64,000 bases of DNA from Pachypanchax playfairii (taxonomy: Eukaryota; Chordata; Actinopteri; Cyprinodontiformes; Aplocheilidae), in assembly GCA_006937955.1 (NCBI GenBank), contig SSNP01000017.1, positions 4,216,751-4,280,750 of the forward strand. The letters are read 5' to 3'. Below the pieces are notes generated by a model. That model saw only the letters and a list, made by a program, of their open reading frames with translations, was not told the origin of the DNA and made no database searches. The first letter of the stretch is position 1. Every line of letters starts with the position of its first letter. Made by a program: the position numbers and the translations under genes. This document shows, piece after piece, positions 49,001 to 62,442 of the stretch.

Positions 49001-52000
49001 CGGTTGACGAATAGCTCATCATGTGCAAAAAGGAGATAATAGAAGTTGAGAAGTCATTCCTGCTGATAATAAAGTGCAGACTGTATGTAACACTGTGGAG
49101 CTGACAAAGTGTAGGTTGTACTGTAGTGATTGCCTGCTTGATATCTCTACTTGCATCTGTTTTTTTCTCATAGTTGAATGACCAAGAAAAATGTTTTTTT
49201 TTTTTTTCTGTCTCTATAACTGCTCAAACTCTCCCGAGTGAAATGGCAGTAATGGTTACAATAAGTGTGTAAGTTTGACATCATATTGTAGTTTTCACTG
49301 AACATCAGCAGTGACATGCAGACCCGTCGAAAAGACATCTGTTAACCGACTCCTGCAGAACACACCAAGAATGTCAATAAAAGCAGCAACAATAATAATA
49401 ATAACAACAATGCAGTAGCAAGCTGGTTTGTGAAGAATAAGTGTCCGTTATTATTTCAGCAGCATGTCATCCAGCCTCCCCTGTGCCTGAAACTCTGTAA
49501 TAATTTAGCACAGAAACTGCCTAAAAACATTCACTAGCTGTTTGTCTGTGTAAGAAATACCCCTCTGAATATGAGCAGGAAAATATCTCATGTATATGTA
49601 GACAAATACTGAACAGCACAACTTTTGATTAAAGTCAAACCACATGACATACAGTTTTAATATGCAGTACAATTATAAAAACAACTTCTTTTATTTTAGT
49701 TTTAAATGCTCACAAATTAAGTTTTTTAACATTGAATGTCTTCATGTTGCCAGACACCTTTCTGCAGATGCACTCACCCAAAGCAAAACCAAAAAGAATC
49801 TTTTCCTGTGTTTTTTGGCCACTTCAAAGTTTCCAGCTTACTTATAACCAAGTGAAGCTTTAACGTGACTATTTTTATCCTGAATTTAGGGCTTAAAATA
49901 TGTAATTTAACGAGAAAGGGGGGAAAATGTGAAAAACAGTTTAAAATAAAAAGTCAAAGGTTCTTAAGAAAATCTGACAGCTTTTCATTTTTAGAGTGTT
50001 GTGTTTCTCTGAGTTCGGAGCTTTCATGTGCTTCTCTTGAAAAAGTCTTCAGCCCTGTCTCTTCCTTATCTGCTGAACCTAAAGAAAGCACATACCAAAG
50101 AAAGATGGCAAATATGTGGTTACTGCTCATTCTACAGCTTTGTTCTCTGCACTTCGGAGATACTCAGTGTGAAAGACTTCAGAGGAGCTGAACACTTTTC
50201 TCCTGGCAGTTGTTGGCTCACTACTGGCAACTGGTGCGTGGAGATTTCCCCTGGCGGCATACATTCAGTTTGAAGAGACATATTTAGACTACATATACAC
50301 TACCACAAACTTCAAATAAAAAAAGACACTGGAGCTTTACAAAAGATTTTTTGTGTGGCCGTTGTGTCTTTTCATTGGTGAAATGTGATTCTAGTCAGTA
50401 AAGCCTAAAGCTAAAAGTCTGCTTAGTTTAAAAAAAAAAACTTACATAAAAGGGACAAAGTAACTAAGTCCTTAAAAACTTGTTTATGATTTCCTTCACA
50501 GAAAAAAAAAGTTTAGTTTGTGAAAACCTGGTGGAGTCTCCCCTGGGAATTTGCAAACATTCTCTTTCTTGCAGGCAACTGTACAAAACAGCAATTCAGC
50601 AGACAGCATGTATAGAACTAGTGATTTAAAGAGTTTTAAGCTTTTTTGTCACTAAAGGCAAAGTGTTCTGTCATTGTTCCTTCTGCTTATTGATAGGTTC
50701 TCAGCAGGATGCTGCTGAGTAGGGAAGACACCTGTCTCGAACCACAACAATCTGTAATCATGATCAAAGCTCAGATCTGCCAGTTGGAAGCCCACCAGTC
50801 TGTGTCCTTACTCCTAGTTTGTTCCTTTGAGCTCACTCTTTTCTACTTAGTGAGCCCTGTGGTTAGAAACACAGGAGGCAAATGGGAGATGTGGGAACAG
50901 TGGAGGGTGGAGACCAGCACAAGCATGCACCAGGCCCAGGCTTGTGACAACAGTCTCGGCGGGACTCATTGATCTGTGAAAAGAGATCTACATTCTCTCC
51001 TGAGCTAACTCTGTTTGACAATGAGTGAGAATGTTCTGCTCTTTCATTTTCTCTTAGTTTTGGACATCTTCATCTGCATTCTGCGTGTGCAGCATTTCGG
51101 TAATTTCTTTCTGACACCCAGCCATTGACCTTCACCATTTGTCTTTAAAATGCACCAAATGATTGATCCCTCGCCACGTTTCTTGCAATTAAGGAGCTCC
51201 ATTCACACATTGGCTAAACATATCATCCTCTGACATCCTCCCTTGTCTCAACCCTTTGTGATAATTACTCCTTTGCAAGACCTTGAGCATGAGAAGTTAC
51301 CCCACACCAAGGGCAGTGTGTCGTGTGCAGAACCGGAGTGTGATTCATTGACATATAAATGGTTGGCTGTATATCTCCGGGATACGAGTAATAGGTAGTG
51401 GTAGTAAAATGAACATGGTGAAAATGGGCTGCTGTCACTTGAGCAGCCTCTAATTTGGTATCTCACTCATGTTATGAATCACTTGGGAATAAGATTCATT
51501 ATTATTATTACGTCCTAATAGATTAAGCATTTTAAATGACTGTCTTGAAGACTTCACGTGGGAATTACGTCATTCTTATTGTTGTATGAGGTGAAGCTTT
51601 TTTAAATCCAACAATTCATGTTCAAACATCTGAACGTAGAAAAAGATGCGCATCCAAATCATAAATGGTCAGAACTGTTAATTATTATTTAAATTTAGGG
51701 ATTTAATTTGACTCTTCTTTGTGTTCAGTAGCCCATTACTTCATAAGGATTATATAAATGCATCCAAGTAGAATGGTTATAAACCTCTCAGAAACTTAAT
51801 AAAGTAGTTGCCACCCACTTAAGAGACACAGAAGAGCACTCCACTCTCTCAACCATCCAATTGCTTTTTGCTGTGGAATGTCAACTGTGATGCAGACCTA
51901 ATCTACCAGCTTGATAGTGAGGAACCTACAGGGAGCCCGGGGCCCTATAGGCCCATTGCCTCTGCCTCATTCGTCTTTAAGACAGGCAGAGACCAGCCTC

Positions 52001-53784
52001 ACGCCTGTCCTGCTGTGCTTGCATATGCAGAGTTATGAGGGGATGCTGAACCCGAAGCTTTCATCTGGTCACCAGTGACTTCTCTCTAACCCCTGAAAAC
52101 TGTCTTGGTGGTGAGCATGGGAAAAAAAAATGGTCCCTTCCCCTGCAGCCTCCTCCAAGGCAACAAGCAGGCGTGATCACGCTCACGCACTGAGGTGACA
52201 ACGGGCAAACAGCTCGGGAAGCATCACTGTTTGTGCAGTTTTTTGTCATCATGTCTGTCTCCTGTTTGTTTAGGAAGCTCCTCACACATCATATGGCATG
52301 TTTACTGAAACAACATGATTTTTTTTACTTCCTGTTGTAGATTTTCATTCCTTGCTTATCAGTGTTAATGGATCAAAGCAAACTAATCAGTCGTACAGTT
52401 ATGCAGACTCATACAGATGGTGCAAGATAAATAAATATATCATTATACTAAGATCTTAAGATAAACAACTGTTTGAAAGTCGTTTATTAGCATGTTTAAA
52501 AAACACCAGGTGAATAATTTTGCACAGAATCAGTTCATATCCAAGTTAAAATGTTAACTTGTGCATTGGAGCTGAGTTGTTGAATATAAAATAACTTGAA
52601 TAAGCTTTTTTTGCAAAGAAAATCAAAAGATAGACAACAATTCTTCAGATTCTGACTTGCTCAAATAGTGAATAAGTAAACATTAAAGTTCTACCAGACT
52701 GTAGAAAACAGACGGTCCACCTTATGGTGAGTTGTTTCCTTTGCCAAGCATACTCTGAAAGTCTTGCAACTGTGGCCAAATGAATGACATGTTGTCCTGA
52801 ACAAAGAGGCAGAGGTCTGTGTTTGTTCCATTCTAGTGGAAGTCAAATACAGCTTAGGTAAACAAGATCCCCCTAACACGGCAGTAAAGACATTGAGCGG
52901 CCTGTTTCAGCTGAAATTAGAAGCTGACTGATTATTTGATTCAAAATTACACATTTTATTTTTTTCTGCTGAAATGTAACCCATGAAATGAGCCATTTGA
53001 GATAACAGCTCATCTTGAACCTTCCATTCTCCCTTCGCTTTATTCTTCTTTCTGCTTCTAGCACAAGACTACATTAGAGGGTAATGAAATAAGAACATTT
53101 AAAAGAAATTGTTGAACTGAGTGTCAATCATGGGAGAAATATCACATTACCAGTTGTGCATTGCAACAACTTTCTCTCCCATTAGGAGGTATTATGATAC
53201 TCTAAAATGTGGCCATAGTGGAAATGGGCTCATGTCTGAATGGTTTAAGTGGTCAAAAAAGAGAATTTAAACTGTTTTTCTCCATAAAGATAGTGTCTGT
53301 GTCAGTATCTAGACTTCTTTTTTTCTTTTTTGAGAATAATATTACCTTTCCTGTGGAGCGCATTAAAATAAAATGAAAGAACCAGACACCCACTCTTGCT
53401 ACCTTTATGGATCCAAATCTTTGAAAACCTGCAGCATGGAGAATTAAGATGATGTTTAAAAGGCTTTCTCTTCCTCTAAGCTCCAAACCTCTGCTCCTTT
53501 ACCTCTGCTGTTTTCCCCTCCTTTTCAGGGACTGCTGGAGGTTGATGGGATCTGAGACTGGGGGAGGGAAGGGACTCTGGAGGCCGCCTGTGGAATCTTT
53601 ACATACCAACTGAGAAAGTGGGAGGGAATTTTTTTTTACCCCCTCCTCCCCATTTTTTCTTACAGCTATAGCATCATAAACTGTGCAGCAGCAGCTGGTG
53701 TCAGAAAGACAGAAAGGGAAGAGCGACGCCCCGTTATCTCGCTTACCATCTTCTTTAAATAAAAACCAGTAAGCAGAAAAGGAT

Positions 53785-53810
53785 GGGGGGGGTGGGGGGT
53801 GGAGGGAGGG
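53785..53810 (+). repeat. G-rich tract with G-quadruplex potential
   Basis: Four or more runs of three to eight G separated by single T or GGA loops. It fits the canonical G3+N1-7 pattern on the plus strand, within the presumed lhfpl6 intron. Confidence 0.6.
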
Positions 53811-55660
53811 AGTGGAGCATGTTTTACACTAAAGAGCGGAAGATGTGGCATCCACCCCTACAGCAAATCACCAGATGGAGCAGATTTAAATCAAGTTTCC
53901 ACTGCTATAAATACAATGGAAAACAAGTCGACATGTGAAATAATGTGCTGCAGCAGATGCTATGGTCAGCCTCTTTGGATAAAAAGGAGTATTGTGCTTC
54001 CATGCTTTGCATTTCTCCTCTTAAGTCAACCATGAAGGCGTGCAGTTTTGCACAGACCACAGCAGAAGCAGCCTTGGCAGCAGGAGACGCCATCAAACCA
54101 CTGACTGCATTTCCATGGTCTCTTTACTGTGGAAAAACAGTTTATATCCAATGAAAATTAACTCGGGTGATAAAATGCTGCATCCACCTTTATGGTCCAG
54201 TAATATTACAGCAGGCTCAGTGCCTCGCTGTTCTGTAATTAAATGTTAAACAAGAGGGAAATTCAGGTAAAAATAACGTTTTCACAAATACTTTTTTTAA
54301 AGGTGTTGGAGGTTTTCATTTGTTGGCCCATATGGATCAATTAAGCCATCAGGGAAGAGTGTCTGTAATAAGATGTGTAACCAACGCTTCATGTTTCACA
54401 AGAAAACTGTGTCAAATTGATCACCACGTCATGTTCACACGTTTATCACTGGCATATTACAGCTTGTAATCTGTCGCAGATGTCAGGGGTGGTGCTGGCT
54501 CTCCATCACACCGTGCAGCTTCACACTGCAAACTGAGAGCTCATGGGAAGTTCACATGCAGGCAGACTGAATTAATTACAAAGTCATATTTGGCTGCAGA
54601 TCTTTGCTTAATCTTGATCATTTTTATCTTTGATTAAACTGTAGAGGAAGTTGTAAGAATGGGTAAAAAATTAATTCAGTGTCCCGAAGCCTGTGCAATA
54701 AAATAAAGTGACTTCCAGCTGAGAACTGTGCAACCAGAGCATTATGTGTAATAATAGATTGAAAATCAACATTTCTGTCTTTATGTTGTAAAACATCTTA
54801 CATATGTCTGTCTGGCCAGCAGGGTGGGGTTAATCTATTCACAGCCTTCCTCCCAGAACTGGTTCCACACTTCCTCCCACAAATGGGTTTCATTGTTACA
54901 CAAATGGTACCGAAATGAGATGAAGCTATTTGTCAGATTAAACCAACGAGGGAGAAAAATTCACCTGGGGGACATCGAGGGTCAAGTGATAGTGTTGGGT
55001 TTCCAAGGTGATGTGCAACAATTTCAGTCCTGACGTTTCATATGCACAGAACAAAAATAGCATTACAATGCACCTTGTAATTTCTGTGTTTTGAAATGAA
55101 TAGCGTCCTTTCACTGCCAAACCACAACTTTCCCTTTGCTTAGTGTGGCCGGGCAAGAATGTCAACCACGCTGTGCTCTGAGCTGGCTGACAGTACTCGC
55201 CTTCACTCATCGACTGGATATCACTTTCAAGTCTCTGCACACTTTAAAGGTTGAAGTCTCTATTCACTGTCTGACACTGGTCTTTCTAACAGATTTTCAA
55301 ATTAAACACAGACTGACATAAGCTGCTACTTTCAACAGTATGAGCCATACAGATCAGTTTGTACTTCAGGAATTTAATAATAAGAGAGAATTTGTCTCAT
55401 GTTGGTATTGTTAATTAAACTCGCTCATTTCACTTTCTGTGTTTGATATTCCATCAGTTTACAGATTAAAATGGACCATTGTGTTTTATACTCCTGTATC
55501 TAAATCAAATATCTTAACTAATGCTTTGATTAAAGTCCCTCTTCTTTATGAGAGACTTTTTTTAAAATTTCTGAGTCAAGATACATATTTTTTATAAAAA
55601 ACTGGTTTTACTTGAGAAGAACCAAATACAGATACTCAGGTTTTCTGCATGATTCTGTTT

Positions 55661-56244
55661 TTAAAGAGGCTTTTTCACACAAATTTCAGGACTTTGTGGT
55701 TATTTCTTAAGTATTAACCTGTATAATGACATATTTTATATCTAAAAAAAATGTTAGGAAACACTGATTAACAGACTTTTTGATCTATCTGCGTCAAGAT
55801 TTGGCTGGCTTCGTCAGGCTTTGGGCTGCAACTCATTAATATTTATTATGCAAATTTGCTGGACTTAGATTGGCTAACAAACTAGCCTATGAGAGCAAGG
55901 TATACTGTTTCCTGCCCCGCTGTGCATGGCAACAGCACACGTAGTCTCTTCCTGTTTGTTACGTCTTATGCTAACAGCTTTTAGCCAGCAGCATGCTACG
56001 CCTGGTTTCAACTGTGGGATCTGATGAATACTAACGAGCAAATGAGTTGTGAAGAAACAGATACAGGCCGTTCGGACTCAGGAGAGCTCGGGTTTTATCG
56101 CCACCTGCGTAGTTTGAGAGATAAAAACTGAAAGAGAAGTTGTTGACCTGTTTTCACACCTACTATGAAGGTAAGAACACCTGTGGAGCGAAAATATTCA
56201 ACAGAAACCACAGAAAATTATTTTTAATGGAAGGGCCTCTTCAA
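55661..56244 (-). mobile_element. TTAA-flanked MITE, copy 2 (584 bp), inverted relative to copy 1
   Basis: Begins TTAAAGAGGC and ends GGGCCTCTTCAA (one base off TTAA). It is the reverse complement of 4576-5161 from end to end and differs in length by only 2 bp. It lies in the presumed lhfpl6 intron. Confidence 0.75.
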
Positions 56245-59200
56245 GCACACACTTGCTAACCAAAGATAACAACTGTCAGATTCTAATAGTCAACATAATA
56301 ACAACTTTTAGCATCCTCTGACAATGATTTAATAAACAGAAAATATTGTGGAATGCACCTGAAAGCGCTATAATTGGAAGACTTAATTAACTAGACCACA
56401 AATGTGGGCCAGATTTAACATCAAATCAGATTTCAGCACAACACCGGGGTGTTTATTTAGAGGTTTTCCATAGTCACAGCAAAGCTGCTCAGCTGGTTCT
56501 GTGAAACACGGGGGGTGGGAATGAAAGCAACATGTTTAGAATAGTTGATCAGACAGCTTTATACATTTTGAAATTTAATTGGACTTCTGTAACGCCGTTG
56601 TCAGCTCGAGGTAAAAATTATTTATCACACCTGCGAACATCGTCTCTGCACAGTTGCAGTTATTTATCAGATGAGAAGCCAAACCACTGCACGAACCTGT
56701 TAGTCCTTCTGCAGTTACAGGATTCTCATAACGACACTCCAAATGAAATGGATGGGCGAGGTTGAGTATATTGACACCAAGGCAGAGATCTTCAGCTAGC
56801 TTTAATGCTTTTAATCAAAGTTTTCTATCATTTGTGTGGCTCAGAGAAAATGAAAAGGTGCTTCAGAAAACTGTTGGTTTCACTCACACTTGAGGCTGAA
56901 GCTCATTTATAGTTGAGGTTGATGTGTTAAAAACCCATTAATGTCTGAAGAGGGCTTAAGAAGACGACGCTGAGACACTGAGTAAGATGTGATCATTTAC
57001 AAACATGTTGTTACCTGCAAACCCTTGTGAGTTCAATAAGTTTAGGTTGTCAACATTAATTCTCACCAGTTTGTGTATTTACATTTTGAAGATCACCCAC
57101 ATAACACGGCTGGTACCTGTATTTTTGATAGACAGCGGATCCTTTAAAGAGAATATAAAGAACAGAGACCTTCCCTTGCAGAGTGCTGCCTGCCTCTCTG
57201 GCCATGCCATATGGTGTTAGTAGAAGAGCCAACGCCTGGGGAGCATGCGTCCGTATGGTAACAGGAAATAAACATGCACAGTGGTATAGCAAAGCAAATC
57301 AGGAGGGACAGAGCAGACTCCCTTCTGCAATTTACTCAAGAAATGTAATATAAGTTATTTCAGTATGGCAGAGACAAATGAAGGCGTATATTAAAACGGG
57401 CAAGGTCAAAAATATCATTTAAACTGAATTAAAATGTGAACAGTGTCATTTTTCTTTCAACATGAACTGACGCATCTTTTGTCATCTGCATCTCTTACTT
57501 CTTGTCTTATTCAAATACCTGATAAAATCTCTTTCTCCAAGGCATCACACGCTTCTCACTGAACTGGGCCTTTGCCAAGATCTCATCAGCAACACTGCTA
57601 GTCAAATGCACCTTCTTTTGACATTTTAAAGTCATATCTGTTCTTTTGTCTGTTCCACTCTTAAAAAGAATGACTATGGAGCATTGGGGAGGGGGTTGCG
57701 AGGGGATATGAAAGCCCAAGTAAGAGTCAGCCTTAGGAATCTTTTAGAAGGAGTCAGTGGGTGGTTGAGTAGGTGTGGGTGGCTCTCCTGTATTATAACT
57801 GACCTTTTCATGACAACTCAAAGAATTTCTGTACCATCTGTGCCCTCTGGGTACCTCTAATCCCTTGGCTGCTACTCTCAGCAGTAATGGGTACCTTAAA
57901 CCTTTGCAATATGCTCCTGATCTTAGTCACAGGCTTAGAGGAACACTCTGCTTTCGTTGTTAAGGTTTCCACTTAAATACATCTCTTATGTCATAAGGAT
58001 TGTCATAGAGTTCTCATGCAAGTAAAAGTATTCATCTACTTTTAAAGTATTTTTATAAAATAGAGAGTATTGCAAATATGTTTTATTGATGAAAAAATAC
58101 TTTATTTTTGAAATTTCAGCACAATTTAGAAAAAAAGTTGTTTTTCTATGTTTAATTACCTGAACTTTAGTTTGCTACAGTTGTGGTTGTCATTGTTAGT
58201 AAAGTTCCTCTCATTCACAGAAAGCCGCTTGCACCAAATTTATTTTATTCTCTTTTGACCTCATAGATTTTAACTTTGAAGTGCTCTCTTCTTTCTAACT
58301 GAAAGTGCTCTGCCTAGGTATGTTTATTGACTCACTTGTGATGTTCGGTTGATGCATCTGCCCTGCCTGAGCTCTAACAGAGAGAAAAAAGCATCTTTTG
58401 AGACAGAACTCTCTGCTGCTCGCTGAAAAGAAACTCCATGACAAAAAGTGAGCATAGTGCACAAAGGAATTTCAAACGCGTAATAAAAATGAAGCCACAA
58501 CCTATGATTTATAATTCTCACACGTGAAGTGATGCCTTGTAAGCGGCGCTCATTCTCACACTTCGGCACTACCATCAAAGTCAGCATTATTCTGATGCCT
58601 GTGATCAATTCTTGGCATTTGCTGTCTGTGGTAACTTAATTTCCACTCTTGTCATGACAACTCAGAGAGCGTACAATGTGTCAGAAGGCTTTAGCAATTT
58701 GTTTTGTTTGACACTTGCTTCAGTAGCTTAGTTTCTTGTCAGGGGTGCAGCAGCTGCTGGAGGCTTTCTGCTTTTCCTTTTATGACTGTTCACCTCATTT
58801 TCCTTTGCTCTGGCTTCCCTTGTGTGGAAAACCCAATTCTTATACCCTGGCTCTGTTTTCCTCTTCACTTGGTGAGTGAGAGACAGAGGAGGATCAAAGA
58901 ATTTCTTCCTTATGGTGGTGGAAAAATAGAAGATAGAAACTTCATGATATGACACATATATCTCTTAGGGATATGCTGTAGACTGCAAAGCACTTCTTCA
59001 CATCCTCTCTTGATAGTTTTAATAGTAATTAGCTTTACTGCAAACACAGTGAAGTGAGTGCACATTTAAAACCTTTACTGAACCCATGAAGTGAACATTT
59101 GATGTGAAAAACAAAGACATAAAATGCGATACAGGGATGTGTTTGTGCCTTGGTTTGATAAATCTCCCATAATTTGAATTTATTTTCAGAGTTAGGAAGT

Positions 59201-62200
59201 AATGAAAAAAGGGATGCCGTATATCAAAGTGATAACAGCAGGATGAAGGAAGCTCACAAGATTGACAGTCCAGCAGTGAGTGGAGAGCAAACTTCACGGG
59301 ATCCTTGCATCACGGCTGTATGCACCGTCTGTGATTTATTATTGCGAGGCTCTCATGCGGGACAGGTTTTTTGGTGTTTTTTATTAATCTGGCTGAAATG
59401 TGTAAGTACTTCCCTGAGGAATGATTCATCTCCAGGTTGCTGGGTTGCATCCAAAGTTTCACCACCTCCCAAATGTATGAGCCTCTTAAACAACCCAAAA
59501 TAGTTTGCCTACCTGGTTTCTGCTGTTTATTCATCTCAACCTTGATTTCAGTTGTTGAGGGGATGATGGGGGGGTTGACAGATGGATGGTCTGCAAATAG
59601 TAAAGTCTGATCTAAACAGAGTATCATGATACAAAAGTCTCCTCTCTTGGGGGTGAATTGTAGTTGGTGAATTTCCTTCATGGACAATCTACTTAAAAGT
59701 CAGATTTTAGCTGCTCGTAGGCACTATGGATTCAGATTTGTGAAAGCTGGCAACAGCACAGCATGTGCAAATAAGATCTTAACACCAAACCCTCCCCAAA
59801 CTGCTATGTGTCTAATCATCAGATCAGTAGCAGCCTAAGGACAGAGTGACCTTCAGGTTTGGGGGAAGGGGTGTTTTTTCTCTGCAAAGAGTTACTCGGG
59901 GGGCTGAACTCAACCTCCCCTCCATCAAGTATTCCCATGTTCGCAGAGACCAGCAATTGTGCCTTAATGAATTCGCTGAATACTAATCAAGCTGCCTAAG
60001 TCCAGGGGGTGGGGCAGGGCTTGACACAGACAGGGTTCTCTTTAAATATGCAGAGGGTTTTATTTTATTCTCCCACCATCATCACATTACACTTTATTTT
60101 GAAAATAATGACACAGCTACTGCTACCATTCACATCACTTAGTGTGGTTTATCTGGTTGCTCATGTGCTGTCCTGCTTCATCTGTCAGCTAATACACTTG
60201 TTTACCTCATTATGACATTGTGACAGCTCTGTTTTGATTAAGCTCGTGTCTTGGGGGATACTGTGTGATTGTTTCATCCTCACTGACTTCAAATCTCTCC
60301 AATTGAGTGTGGATATATTTTGCTGCTGAGACCTTGTTTATATAAATCTTTCAGCACCACTGACCAGAGGTTATATCTTATAACATTAATCAACACTCAC
60401 CAGACTTCTAATCTTTTATCCAAGTCCTGTTACCCCCATGGACAAACACTTTATGGCTCAATCAATCACACTGACTAGCTCTGAAATATCCAGTGGTACA
60501 TTCTCGACAGCCCATGGCAGGCTATTTAGCCACTGTGAAGCTGCCATAAACAAGCTGTATAATCAACATTCATGGCGGAAAAAACATGCCTTAAAAGCCA
60601 GAGTTTGGACATGCAGTCAGCTGTGATCTTGGAACGATCATCACATTCATTCAATCACACGAAGTTTGTGAATGTTATTTGGACAGTGATTGAAAATTTG
60701 TGGACACATAGAAGACAACTTTTCCGCCTCATCTCTGAAAGCCATATTATAATAATTTAATTTTGCTGTGAAATTACACTCTTTATCTCATAAAGCTGAT
60801 CACTAACACACCATTAGTGTTGCAGACCCAAATTTTATCTCTTAAGCTTCTGTTGAGAGTCGTTCATGTTCATGAATACTGATAGAAGTTTATAATGAAA
60901 CTTTATAAAACTCTGTTGTCGCTCTAATTTAAGTTGAAGTTGGGAAGCAGCTTCTATAATGGAGGGAGATCACAGATAATTTCAATCTTAATGTGAAGCA
61001 TGGCTGTAATTTATTCTTTTTCAGACTAAATTCCCAGTAGAGGGTTGTAACAAACATTTAGAGACTGTTGCTGAGCTCCAGTGGTAACAGCAAAGAAACA
61101 ACTCATTACATCTGTGGCTGTGTTGAGGTCTAATTTTTAATTGAATTTCTAGCAAATTGTATGTGTTGCCTAAAAGAAAATAAAGTGAATAAATTGCAAA
61201 TTACAGTATATTTGATAAACAAAATAGTGCTTGCTAACTTGAAAGAAATGAAAAATATGCTAACCAAGCAAGTTATCATGGTATATAGTTAAGAAAAAAT
61301 GCAAAATTGGCCTCTGGAAAATGTTTTAAATGGGAAAATTGTAACCAGTCTTTCATGCCAAGGAGAATTTGTCATGTTTATTCTCAAAGAACACTAACAA
61401 TTGGTTTTTAATGTGATCAATCACGGGATGAATGTGTCGGCTAAATAAGAAATGTTTTTTGCTTCATGTGTTTTTCATCTCGTGTTATGAGCAAAATAAA
61501 TGAGTAAATAAATTTGGACTTGTTTATTGTGTCTGAATACAAATTTTTAGATATCTGTTTTAATCTCACACCATCTCTCCTTTTTCATGTGTATTTTTTT
61601 TTTTTGCTTTGCTGGGGTTTTCACAAGCATCAGAACCTTTTCCTCTTTATGTTCTTGTCAAGCTCCCATTTAGTGGACCTGCATCTGCCGGTGATGTAAT
61701 TAAAAGGCTTCCTGGTGGGTCACTTTATGAATTTTCCATTGAACAACCATGTTTTATAACAGTGCTTCAAAGAGAAAGCCAAACACAGAGACTAATGTGC
61801 TGCATGGCAACATAAACTCACTAAAATAAAAAAAGATATTCGTTTGTCTGGTGAACAACAGGTGAAATATCTGATTCAAATGATTCTTTGCTAATAAAAC
61901 TGCCTGCAGAAATAGCAACTATCAATTGGTTTGGGATGGACGATATGGCTAAATCAGATTTAAGGGCTTAATTATTAAATATTGAAGCTTTTCTTACCAA
62001 GTGATAATTCTTACACGTTGCACGTGTTTCCGTTTTTCCTTTTTTTTTTTGCCTTGAGACATCTCAGTGAAAATACAGTCACAGAAGGACTTGGGAAACT
62101 ATTGATTTTCTTTCATCCGTGTGCCTGTGCTATAAATTGAGGATCATATGATCCACTGATTCTTATGGTATAAACGCCGGCTGTATGATAAAACCCATGT

Positions 62201-62442
62201 GTTTGTGAGGGACTCGGCTCAGTATTTTGCGAAGCTGAGTAAAAGGAAACTTGGCTTCTCTTCTGTCTTTATAAAAGTTTTGTTTCATTAGAAAAACATC
62301 CCATTGAATAAATGCTCCATTGTTTGTTCCATATTACATCAGAGTTTGTCACATTTTCCAAAAAGAGAATCAAGAGCTTAAAAAAGGAGAAAAAAAAAAG
62401 AAGTTCACATAGCTGTGGGTGTTTTCTGTGTTTATAACTCAT
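56245..62442. other. Presumed lhfpl6 intron, right part; no exon recognised
   Basis: AT-rich with short frames only. No gene, RNA gene or further transposon was recognised before the LINE starts at 62443. Confidence 0.5.

Larger units (their letters stand above)
37580..55660. other. Presumed lhfpl6 intron, left part; no exon recognised
   Basis: A plus-strand exon continuing the LHFPL6 protein (family sequence after QFVGG) was looked for and not seen. Frames above 100 codons (for example 38851-39261 on the minus strand) have no recognisable domain. Minor features include (AAT)n near 49387-49400, (AAAT)n near 46606-46620, the hairpin at 46052 and the G-rich tract at 53785. Confidence 0.5.
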
